Assembly (NCBI RefSeq): GCF_022346885.1
Contig: NZ_JAKRNK010000009.1
Coordinates: 124,001 to 188,000 of the forward strand
DNA length: 64,000 nt
Origin: Paenibacillus sp. ACRRX
GTDB lineage: Bacteria > Bacillota > Bacilli > Paenibacillales > Paenibacillaceae
Direction of reading: 5' to 3'
The notes under the pieces are model-generated. The model was given only the letters and a program-made list of their open reading frames with translations. It ran no database searches and was not told where the DNA came from. Each line of letters starts with the position of its first letter. Positions within the stretch are counted from its first letter, which is position 1. Of the stretch, positions 17,344-24,533 are shown one piece after another. Both the position numbers and the translations under genes were made by a program.

Positions 17344-17490
17344 ATGGAATTTTGGAAACATGCATACAACCTCAACTGGATCAGTGCGGAAATATTACGT
17401 CGGGTAGTGAAGACGGATATAAATCCGTCTGGTGAGATTACCCAGGAACAATATGCTGACATTACAGGCATTACATTTGAAGGGGTGTAG
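17344..17490 (+). CDS. XkdX-family protein
   Basis: A 48-residue protein, MEFWKHAYNLNWISAEILRRVV then ITQEQYADITG, the short XkdX pattern found after fibre genes in Bacillus and Clostridium tails. Its function is unknown. GAAAGGAGCAAAACTC precedes ATG 17344. A longer upstream reading from 17269 would run through the hairpin and has no ribosome-binding site. Confidence 0.82.
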   Translation: MEFWKHAYNLNWISAEILRRVVKTDINPSGEITQEQYADITGITFEGV

Positions 17491-17598
17491 TTAGACTCAC
17501 ATGGATGGGGTGTTTACACAAAGAGGTACTGCAAGGCAAGCTTAATAACGAATCCGCCAAAACATAATTCTGCAGTAGCAAGACAGCTTGTCATACTC

Positions 17599-17646
17599 GA
17601 ACATATGAGCTTGAGCATGGACAATGTCATGCTCAAGCTCATGTTC
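17599..17646 (+). terminator. Long hairpin just before the holin
   Basis: A 13-bp core GAGCTTGAGCATG/CATGCTCAAGCTC extended by GAACAT/ATGTTC (19 bp plus a 2-nt bulge), followed by only ATTT and then the holin ribosome-binding site AAGGAGG. It would pause or partly terminate transcription, lowering holin relative to tail proteins. Confidence 0.5.
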
Positions 17647-17665
17647 ATTTAAGGAGGCATGAAAT

Positions 17666-18115
17666 ATGGAGCGCTTCGATATTCTGCTAAAATGGATCGT
17701 GGCGGCTGCATCCAGTGCGATAGCTTATTTGTTTGGCGAAACGTCTTCCGTCATTGGTGTATTGGCAGCGCTTGCATGTATAGATTATGTCTCAGGAGTA
17801 GGGGCCGCAGCATTTGCTGGGAAACTGGTGAGTCGAACTGGCTTGATAGGCATAGCAAGGAAAGCGTACATGTTTGCTATGGTATCCGTCGGCCATCTAG
17901 TAGATAGCATTCTGGGCGATGCCCATATGTTCAGGGATATGATTGCTTTTTTTTATATCGCTAACGAACTGCTGTCCATCGTTGAAAATGGGGGCAGCAT
18001 GGGAGCACCCATTCCTCCGGCAATTAGACAGGCTATCGCCATTTTACAGGGAAAGGGTGACAATCCTCGCAACCTTCTACGTGATAAGCCACAAAGTAAA
18101 AGAAAAAATAAATAA
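17666..18115 (+). CDS. Phage holin (TcdE/Holin_4 type)
   Basis: A 149-residue membrane protein of the toxin-secretion/phage-lysis holin family. It has three to four hydrophobic segments (KWIVAAASSAIAYLFG, SVIGVLAALACIDYVSG, AYMFAMVSVGHLVDSI, MIAFFYIANELLSIVENG) and a charged C-terminus ending KPQSKRKNK. ARKAYMFAMVSVGHLVD and FFYIANELLSIVEN are the family signature. AAGGAGG gives an 8-nt spaced start. No endolysin or amidase gene accompanies it anywhere in the window. It should control release of the tail particles by permeabilising the producer's membrane; the muralytic partner must be encoded elsewhere. Confidence 0.9.
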   Translation: MERFDILLKWIVAAASSAIAYLFGETSSVIGVLAALACIDYVSGVGAAAFAGKLVSRTGLIGIARKAYMFAMVSVGHLVDSILGDAHMFRDMIAFFYIANELLSIVENGGSMGAPIPPAIRQAIAILQGKGDNPRNLLRDKPQSKRKNK

Positions 18116-18132
18116 TATCCCAAACAATTCTC

Positions 18133-18161
18133 TTGAATAAGAACGTATGTTCCTATATAAT
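18133..18161 (+). promoter_or_regulatory. Strong promoter with LexA box in its spacer
   Basis: TTGAAT (18133-18138), a 17-bp spacer and TATAAT (18156-18161) form a near-consensus SigA promoter. GAACGTATGTTC, the LexA core, occupies 18141-18152 inside the spacer, so LexA binding and RNA polymerase binding exclude each other. It reads towards the ArpU-type gene. Confidence 0.88.
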
Positions 18162-18204
18162 AAGAACAGGGCCACTATCATGACTTACTTCTCCTCATTT
18201 TTTG

Positions 18205-18226
18205 CAGCCTCTCGGTAGAGAGGCTG
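18205..18226 (+). terminator. Leader hairpin of the regulator gene
   Basis: Perfect 9-bp stem (CAGCCTCTC/GAGAGGCTG) with a GGTA loop, followed by a mixed pyrimidine stretch. It lies about 45 nt after the predicted transcription start and could attenuate the regulator transcript. Confidence 0.45.
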
Positions 18227-18259
18227 ACTGTTTCTTCTCATTAAGGAGAGGCGATAGGT

Positions 18260-18268
18260 ATGACCTGA
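18260..18268 (+). other. Two-codon minigene ATG ACC TGA in the leader
   Basis: A good ribosome-binding site (AAGGAGAG, 18243-18250, 9-nt spacing) precedes ATG ACC TGA. This is either a regulatory minigene ahead of the regulator or the remnant of a lost gene. Confidence 0.35.
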
Positions 18269-18338
18269 TCTGCTCCAAGACCAGCTAATCAATGTTAGCA
18301 GCGGACATTACAGAAGAAGTGAACAAGGCGGTGTTTTG

Positions 18339-18791
18339 ATGCTATGTGACGTATTTTTTGACCTTCCTGAGATGGACAAAGAAGCCACACGTAGAAATGT
18401 TGAAGCAGTATTTGAGAAGTATCGTATGTACAAGCAGATTGGCTATGAGGTGAGAGAGACCAGACTTACATCTTCATATACTGCTCGTGTTCACGGAGAG
18501 ACGAACCGTATCTCCGATCAGACAGGAGATATTGCCGCGGATAACGTTGATATACCGGAGAAGATGCGTGTTTTTTGCGAGCGTGTCGAGAAGGCTGTAT
18601 CACGGCTTCCGGACAAGGAACGCCAATTAATAACGGATCGATATTTGAAGGATGATGATGTATACGATTATCAGGTGTACAACTTCACATTTGATCCGCC
18701 GCTAACGGAATATAGTTATTACAAGTTAAAGTGGCGGGCTGTATCTAAGCTTGCGATTTCACTTAATGTGCAGGTATTTGCCGTTACATAA
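18339..18791 (+). CDS. ArpU-family transcriptional regulator (Xpf/late activator type)
   Basis: A 150-residue protein of the phage ArpU family, which resembles a sigma-70 region-4 fragment and activates late or lysis genes. The N-terminal pattern PEMDKEATRRNVEAVFEKYRMYKQIG and the C-terminal SRLPDKERQLITDRYL...YSYYKLKWRAVSKLAISLNV are diagnostic. The start is ATG 18339 with AAGGCGGTG 5 nt upstream; the TTG at 18336 would be too close to that site. It is transcribed from an SOS promoter. By analogy with PBSX Xpf it probably turns on the tail operon, whose own promoter lacks a good -35. It sits downstream of the genes it would control. Confidence 0.82.
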   Translation: MLCDVFFDLPEMDKEATRRNVEAVFEKYRMYKQIGYEVRETRLTSSYTARVHGETNRISDQTGDIAADNVDIPEKMRVFCERVEKAVSRLPDKERQLITDRYLKDDDVYDYQVYNFTFDPPLTEYSYYKLKWRAVSKLAISLNVQVFAVT

Positions 18792-19347
18792 TACGCTCTG
18801 ACAACTTATAGAATAACGCGTCCGCACAGGCCGGCTCATATGAATCGTCCGGTCTTGTGCAGCTAGGCGTAATGATGGTGATATGCGACTACTCAGGAAC
18901 TGAACTGAAGCAGCATAACTCTTTGAAATGGTATCCGTAGTATTATTGAACACAGAAGTAATTTCCTCACATCTATCATCCGTGATGATTAAGTTATCTG
19001 CACAAAGTATAAATTCCCCTTTTTAGATGTAGACATTTATGAGGAAAAGGCGATACTAGGCATCGCCCAATGCACTCATAGGGCCAGGTGACATGTTGCG
19101 CATCATCACACTTCAGCCTCTTGGTTTTTTCCTAATAGAAGTAAGTCCCGACCACTTGCTAGATGATTACATTCTTTATCCCCAGCATTCTCCTATCCAA
19201 TCCCTAACGTTTAAAAGGTTGCTACAATACAAATAATCGTTTAAGTGCTGTGGTTATTTAATAAAGTAAAAATAATCCGGGTTATTCCCCAATTGTTCTA
19301 CGTCGCGTATTGTCAGAAGTTGTTTTGATGTTCATGTAAGAGATAAA
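18792..19347. other. Intergenic region after the tail locus
   Basis: No gene is supported. It contains an 11-bp hairpin with one bulge (18824-18834 with 18849-18860) and no T-run. No integrase remnant or obvious attachment-site repeat was seen. Confidence 0.5.
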
Positions 19348-19435
19348 GATAAGATGGTCGACGGTGTTCTGAAATAGGCTGCTCCGTGCAGCGACGAAAG
19401 TACCGACTGCCTATTTATGAAGTTCCAATCTTATC
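19348..19435 (+). ncRNA. Structured element upstream of the nucleobase permease
   Basis: The outer stem GATAAGAT (19348-19355) pairs with ATCTTATC (19428-19435). A second 8-bp stem AAATAGGC/GCCTATTT (19372-19379 with 19409-19416) encloses a small GCTGC/GCAGC hairpin (19378-19392 region). The shape is that of a compact leader RNA, and the downstream gene is a purine/pyrimidine-type permease. The bases do not match the purine riboswitch or PyrR sites that I know. A separate promoter lies between it and the gene. Confidence 0.35.
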
Positions 19436-19517
19436 GTAAGGCACAGAGAAAACGATAGAAAGGCTCATAAGTGAACATTATCAGCCTCTAAGTACCTATT
19501 ATGGGTTCTCAACCTTG

Positions 19518-19546
19518 TTGTGTCGTATTTTTACCTGTGACATAAT
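19518..19546 (+). promoter_or_regulatory. Promoter of the permease gene
   Basis: TTGTGT (19518-19523), 17-bp spacer, CATAAT (19541-19546), 38 bp before the ATG. Confidence 0.6.
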
Positions 19547-19584
19547 GATGTAACGTCTAGGTAGAAGCGGAAGGGTGATTCATA

Positions 19585-20949
19585 ATGGAACGGCAAGGAA
19601 CCTTGAAGACGGCGCTCGCCGGCATTCAATGGTTATTTTTTATGTTTGCAAACACAATTGTAATTCCACTGACCATTGGCCATGCATTTGAACTTGGTGC
19701 GGCTGATGTAGCATTAATGATGCAGCGCTCCTTTATTTTAACAGGTGCTGCTTGTTTAATGCAGGTGCTGTGGGGACATAAATGGGTGCTAATGGAAGGA
19801 CAGGCCGGTTTGTGGTGGGGAGTTATTATCAGTTTGTGCGCATCAGCACCCACGATGGGCATAACGCTGCCCGAGTTAGGGGCCAGCTTGGCTGTAGGGA
19901 TCGTGCTGGCGGGTGTCACGATAATATTGCTTGGTCTATTTGGTGTTGCTGACAAATTAAGACCTTGGTTTAACCCGAATGTAATGTTTGTTATTTTGCT
20001 GCTTATTGGTTCACAGCTCATGATTATTTTCTCGAAAGGCATGCTCGGGCTGAACGATAGTCCAGAGATCCCACCAAATATCGCACTGCTCAGTTTTGCG
20101 ATTATCGTGTTTTTGCTGTTATTTAATTTATTCGGACCGAAAAAGCTGCGTAACTTCTCAGTCTTAATTGGGATTATTGTGGGCTGGATTGCCTATGCCT
20201 TACTATTTGATGCACGTGTGCAGCCGATGGAAGAGGGCGGCAGCCTATGGAAGCTGTTCACATGGGGAAGTCCGACGGAACATAGTCTTAACTTAGGTGT
20301 TATCGGCGTAGCTTATGTGACGGGTCTGCTGAATATGGCTAATTCAATGGCTACCTTAAAAGGAGCGGCCGTCATTTATCGTAAAGAAGCGACACCAAGA
20401 CAATACAGCGGAGCTTTTGTTGTCACCGGGATTATGCATATGCTGGCAGGATTGTTCGGCGTTGTCCCGTACTCGACGTTTGCGTCTTCGATTGGATTTT
20501 TGCAAGCTTCGCGGATACTAAACCGACTTCCATATATCATCGGAGCTGTCATGATGATGGTGTTCGGCTTTGTACCGCAGTTGGCTGAGATGTTCTCAGC
20601 GTTACCGCTCACAGTTGGCAATGCGGTACTATTTGTAGCATATCTAAGCATGTTAGGTGCATCACTTAAACAGCTGGAGGGAATATCGTTTACGAGTCGA
20701 TCAATTTACCGTGTAGCACTCCCACTCTTCATCGGATTGGCGTGGATGACGATGCCGAATACAGTATGGGTACAATTTCCGGCCTTGATTCGTCCTTTGA
20801 TTTCCAACGGCTTGCTGCTGGGCATGATGATTACGTTGATATTTGATCGGATCGTGCCGTGGGATCGTATTGAGGAGCAGGATCGCGCAGACGGCCAGCA
20901 GTCTTCTCAAGCTGCCGCCGCTGCCGCTGAGAAACAGGTAAGTGCGTAG
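19585..20949 (+). CDS. NCS2-family nucleobase (xanthine/uracil-type) permease
   Basis: A 454-residue polytopic membrane protein, with about 12-14 hydrophobic segments from FFMFANTIVIPLTIG onwards. It belongs to the nucleobase:cation symporter-2 family. The family signature position (usually N-x-G-x4-T) is changed: VVPYSTFASSIGFLQASRI has Ser for Asn and Ser for Thr, so the substrate may differ from classical xanthine or uracil carriers. It ends in an Ala/Gln-rich tail. GGAAGGGTGATTCATA precedes the ATG. No purine metabolic gene is adjacent, so specificity remains open. Confidence 0.82.
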   Translation: MERQGTLKTALAGIQWLFFMFANTIVIPLTIGHAFELGAADVALMMQRSFILTGAACLMQVLWGHKWVLMEGQAGLWWGVIISLCASAPTMGITLPELGASLAVGIVLAGVTIILLGLFGVADKLRPWFNPNVMFVILLLIGSQLMIIFSKGMLGLNDSPEIPPNIALLSFAIIVFLLLFNLFGPKKLRNFSVLIGIIVGWIAYALLFDARVQPMEEGGSLWKLFTWGSPTEHSLNLGVIGVAYVTGLLNMANSMATLKGAAVIYRKEATPRQYSGAFVVTGIMHMLAGLFGVVPYSTFASSIGFLQASRILNRLPYIIGAVMMMVFGFVPQLAEMFSALPLTVGNAVLFVAYLSMLGASLKQLEGISFTSRSIYRVALPLFIGLAWMTMPNTVWVQFPALIRPLISNGLLLGMMITLIFDRIVPWDRIEEQDRADGQQSSQAAAAAAEKQVSA

Positions 20950-20966
20950 CAGACGGCATTATCATG

Positions 20967-21023
20967 AAGCCGGGGTGAGTATGTTCCCACACGATTGCGT
21001 GGGGCGCTCTTCCTGGCTTTTTC
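20967..21023 (+). terminator. Terminator, probably bidirectional
   Basis: Outer stem AAGCCGG/CCTGGCTT with an inner CCCAC/GTGGG hairpin and a T-run at 21018-21022. It separates the convergent permease and CorC-like genes. Confidence 0.7.
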
Positions 21024-21028
21024 TATCT

Positions 21029-22336
21029 CTATTCCGCTTGACTTGTAGAATCGAGCCTTGCTAATTTAAGTTCTACCATTTTAATTCGATGCCGGTCTTT
21101 CCGTTTGACCGTAAACTGCATACCTTCATATACATAGGATTGCCCTGATCGAAGTTCCGGATTCCGACTATATAGCCAGCCCCCGATCGTATCTGCATCC
21201 TCACTCTCCAGGTGCAAACCTGTTGTATGATTCACATGTGATAGTGGTGTTCGCCCTTCGATCAAGTAATGCCCTTCGTGCAGAGTAGCAATCTCGCGCA
21301 CTTCTTCGTCATCAAATTCGTCTCGAATCTCTCCAACAATCTCCTCTAAGATGTCTTCAATGGTGATCAACCCTGCTGTGCCACCATATTCATCCAGTAA
21401 AATAGCCATATGAATATGCTCCTGCTGCATCCGACGAAGCACGATTTTAATTGGTATTGATTCCGGTAGACTGATAATGGGTCTTATTAACCGATGAAAT
21501 GGATAATTCAGATCATGATCGGCTTCCAGAAACAATTGCTTCGTATTCACTAGACCTATGATATGGTCTTTGTTTTCATCTGCCACTGGGAAGCGGGTAT
21601 ACTGCTCGCGCTTGATGACACGGACATTTTCCTGCATGGATTTATTTTTATAAAGGCATACCATATCTGTGCGCGGAATCATAATCTCTTTAGCAGACAG
21701 ATCATCAAAATTAAAAATGCGATTTACGTATCCAAATTCCGTCTTGGTGATGGTCCCGCGTTCCAGACTCTCAGAGAGAATGATGCGAATCTCCTCCTCT
21801 GAATGGGCAGCCTCATGTTCGTTGGTTGATTTATATCCGAATAGGCGCACGATTGCGTTAGCCGAGCTGTTCAGCACCCAAATAAACGGATACATCACAC
21901 GGTAAAACCATATAATTGGTTTGGCAAATTTAAGTACAAGAATTTCCGCTTCATACAAAGCAATCGTTTTTGGCGCCAGTTCGCCTAATACGACCGATAT
22001 GTAGGTGACGAGTGTAAATCCCGCCGCAAACGAGATGACCCGTGAAACGGGGGTTGGTATGGCCAAGGAATCAAACAACGGCTGGAGCAGTCGTACGAAA
22101 GTGGGCTCGCCAAGCCAGCCCAGGCCAAGTGAAGCAATAGTAATGCCAAGTTGACAGGCAGACAAATAGCTGTTCATCTGGGTAACGATCCTCTGAACTT
22201 CAATTGCGTTAGGCACCCCCTCCAGCACCAGCTGATCCACACGGGAAGAACGCATCTTGACGATCGAGAATTCTGTCGCCACAAAGAAGGAGGTAAGTGC
22301 GATCAGTGAAAATACGAGTAAGATGTTCCAAAGCAA
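21029..22336 (-). CDS. CNNM/CBS/CorC-type membrane protein (HlyC/CorC family)
   Basis: A 435-residue protein. The N-terminal CNNM (DUF21) domain has four hydrophobic segments (MLWNILLVFSLIALTSFFVATEFSIVKMRSSR, IASLGLGWLGEP). A CBS pair (MIPRTDMVCLYKNKSMQENV and HMAILLDEYGGTAGLITIEDILEEIVGEIRDEFD) and a C-terminal CorC_HlyC domain follow. These proteins export Mg2+ or Co2+ or regulate their transport at the membrane; the old name haemolysin is misleading. It stands alone and is transcribed leftwards with a GGAGGTGAACG site upstream. Confidence 0.92.
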   Translation of the reverse strand: MLWNILLVFSLIALTSFFVATEFSIVKMRSSRVDQLVLEGVPNAIEVQRIVTQMNSYLSACQLGITIASLGLGWLGEPTFVRLLQPLFDSLAIPTPVSRVISFAAGFTLVTYISVVLGELAPKTIALYEAEILVLKFAKPIIWFYRVMYPFIWVLNSSANAIVRLFGYKSTNEHEAAHSEEEIRIILSESLERGTITKTEFGYVNRIFNFDDLSAKEIMIPRTDMVCLYKNKSMQENVRVIKREQYTRFPVADENKDHIIGLVNTKQLFLEADHDLNYPFHRLIRPIISLPESIPIKIVLRRMQQEHIHMAILLDEYGGTAGLITIEDILEEIVGEIRDEFDDEEVREIATLHEGHYLIEGRTPLSHVNHTTGLHLESEDADTIGGWLYSRNPELRSGQSYVYEGMQFTVKRKDRHRIKMVELKLARLDSTSQAE

Positions 22337-22551
22337 GAACGTTCACCTCCAAACTTAGATAGATGCAGATGCGAGTAGTGGATACTGCGAATCATGGTAT
22401 CTGCGTAATTCCTGTTCTCTTAGAGTGCTCCATCGCGGGCTGCCATTATTCGTTATTCTGGACACAAAGGTTAACAAATGCGATTGCAACCGTTAGAATA
22501 GAAGGCGTATACCTACATATAGACTTAACCATATAGGAGGATGAGCCAAAC

Positions 22552-23307
22552 ATGCCGGCATGGTATGAACAAAGTTTCGGTGAGGACTATTTACTTGTGT
22601 ACAAGCATCGAGACATGCAAGGGGCGGCAGAAGAGGTGCACCGTATGGTGAATTGGCTGCAGCTTCCACAAGGGGCGCATATTTTTGATCTGTGCTGCGG
22701 TATGGGCAGACATTCTGTAGCTCTGGCGGAAGCCGGATACCAGGTAACGGGAATGGATTTGTCTGAAGTACTGCTTAGGGAAGCGCGGCTTCATGATGGG
22801 AAAGGATCCGTTACGTTTGTACGAGGAGATATGAGACGCGTGCCTTTAGAAGGCCCGTTTGACGCTGTTGTGAACTTATTTACATCGTTTGGCTACTTTG
22901 AAGAGGATGCAGACAATGCACAAGTAATCACTGAGATTGCGCGTGTATTGCGAACCGGGTGTCCTTTTATCATTGATTTTCTGAACGCAGCTTACGTGGA
23001 ACAACACTTGGTGCGCCAATCAGAGCGCGTAGACGGGAACACACTTATTCAAGAGACCCGAATGATTGAAGATGGATGTGTGAAAAAGAATATTAAATTA
23101 ACTACGATTACGCAGGATAAACAACAGTCCGTAGAGGAGACCACACGTCATTATAACGAGCGTGTGAAGCTGTATGGTTTGCCTGCATTCAGGCGTATGA
23201 TTGCTGACGCAGGCCTGATGCTGGACCATGTGTATGGAGATTATGAAGGTTCAGAATACGATGCAGAGCGATCCACCCGTCTCATCCTAGTCGGACGCAA
23301 GCTATAA
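22552..23307 (+). CDS. Class I SAM-dependent methyltransferase
   Basis: A 251-residue methyltransferase. Motif I is IFDLCCGMGRHSVALAEAGYQVTGMDLSEVLL, motif II/III covers VRGDMRRVP and FDAVVNLFTSFGYF, and the C-terminus is a short beta domain (VKLYGLPAFRRMIADAGLMLDHVYGDYEG). A substrate cannot be read from sequence. TAGGAGGATGAGCCAAAC gives a clear start. The next gene lies 78 bp downstream on the same strand and may be cotranscribed. Confidence 0.9.
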   Translation: MPAWYEQSFGEDYLLVYKHRDMQGAAEEVHRMVNWLQLPQGAHIFDLCCGMGRHSVALAEAGYQVTGMDLSEVLLREARLHDGKGSVTFVRGDMRRVPLEGPFDAVVNLFTSFGYFEEDADNAQVITEIARVLRTGCPFIIDFLNAAYVEQHLVRQSERVDGNTLIQETRMIEDGCVKKNIKLTTITQDKQQSVEETTRHYNERVKLYGLPAFRRMIADAGLMLDHVYGDYEGSEYDAERSTRLILVGRKL

Positions 23308-23385
23308 GGCATTCGTTATAAGTCAAACTAACACCTAGCTCAGACTGCAGATCCAGTAACGTTCACATGAGATGGAGGCATCTAA

Positions 23386-24474
23386 ATGTCGGAGTCCAAT
23401 CTTGTAGGGGAACTCGCAAAGCAAGATTATACAAGCCAGACGTGGGCAGAAGGCGAAAATTGGTCGATTACGGTCTGGAACGAGGATGGAGTCAACGACG
23501 CCAGCGCTATATATCAGATTCGTATTCCGCTGCCGTTCTCGCTGCGCTGGGTAAACGCCTATGCCATCTATGATCAAGCAGAGGGCTGGACATTGGTGGA
23601 CCCTGGTCTGCGTACAGCCGCAGCGGAGTTGGCCTGGGAGCAGATTATCGTACAAATGAATCTGAATCAAGGGGGAGTAGCGTGTATTGTGCTCACGCAC
23701 TATCACCCGGATCATCTTGGCTTAGCAGGCTGGCTGCAGCAGCGATTTCAGGTTCCCGTATTGATGTCGGAGATCGGCTGGAAGCATGCCCAGATGTTAT
23801 GGGGAGCAGGGCAGACAATGACTGCCGAGATGCAGCGACTGCTTCAGCAGCACGGCGTATTACAACAAGTAAGCGAGCTTGTTGGCGAACACATGGACAG
23901 CTTTATCCCGCTCGTATCCCCACTTCCCCAGGTCACTTTGGTGGGTGATGGCGAGATTGTTCGATTTGGTGGTCGGGAGTGGCAGGTAATAGAGACGCAT
24001 GGGCATGCACCGGGTCATCTCAGCTTCTATAACGAGCAGTGTCGGGTTTTACTTGCCGGAGATCACGTTCTACCCCAAATATCGCCTAATGTCAGCTACA
24101 TGCCAGGAAGTGATCCTGAGCCCCTGCATCACTTCTTGCTAGGGTTAGAACGGCTGGCACAACTTGACGCTGTGCTTGTATTGCCTGGTCATAGACATCC
24201 TTTTGTTTACTTTCACAGCCGAATTGAGGATCTTCTTGGTCACCACGAGCAGCGTCTAACAGAGCTGCGAGCTATGCTTGTCACAGAACAGACTGCCCAA
24301 GAGCTTTGTTCCCAGCTTTTCGGGTCAATTGAAAGGCTTACCATCCATCAGTTCCGTTTTGCTATGGGTGAGACGCTGGCTCACTTGACTGAGTTGCAGC
24401 GGCGCAAACAAGTGACTACTCGGCAAGTGGACAAGGTTACCGTGTGGAAAGCAACAGCCCCCGCATCCGATTAA
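23386..24474 (+). CDS. Metallo-beta-lactamase-fold hydrolase
   Basis: A 362-residue MBL-fold protein. The zinc motif HxHxDH is represented as LTHYHPDHLGLAGWL (residues about 103-117), followed by THGHAPGHLSFY, LLAGDHVLPQISPN and LPGHRHPF, so all metal ligands are present. The C-terminal helical extension (about 90 residues) resembles the glyoxalase II/YtnP-like subgroup. The gene end is unusual: the stop codon lies in the loop of its own terminator (24453-24490). The true substrate is unknown. GATGGAGGCATCTAA precedes the ATG. Confidence 0.9.
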   Translation: MSESNLVGELAKQDYTSQTWAEGENWSITVWNEDGVNDASAIYQIRIPLPFSLRWVNAYAIYDQAEGWTLVDPGLRTAAAELAWEQIIVQMNLNQGGVACIVLTHYHPDHLGLAGWLQQRFQVPVLMSEIGWKHAQMLWGAGQTMTAEMQRLLQQHGVLQQVSELVGEHMDSFIPLVSPLPQVTLVGDGEIVRFGGREWQVIETHGHAPGHLSFYNEQCRVLLAGDHVLPQISPNVSYMPGSDPEPLHHFLLGLERLAQLDAVLVLPGHRHPFVYFHSRIEDLLGHHEQRLTELRAMLVTEQTAQELCSQLFGSIERLTIHQFRFAMGETLAHLTELQRRKQVTTRQVDKVTVWKATAPASD

Positions 24475-24490
24475 GGATGCAGGGGCTGTT
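24453..24490 (+). terminator. Intrinsic terminator overlapping the hydrolase stop codon
   Basis: AACAGCCCC-C-GCATCC pairs with GGATGC-A-GGGGCTGTT (15 bp with one mismatch). The 6-nt loop is GATTAA, which contains the stop TAA, followed by TTGTTC. The last seven codons therefore form the left arm of the terminator. Confidence 0.85.
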
Positions 24491-24533
24491 TGTTCATTAC
24501 AAATGAAATTTATAAGGGAATATATAATGTCTG

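Noticed and set aside
18260-18268. Two-codon minigene as a real coding gene.
   Set aside because: It encodes only Met-Thr, so it is listed as a leader feature and not as a CDS.
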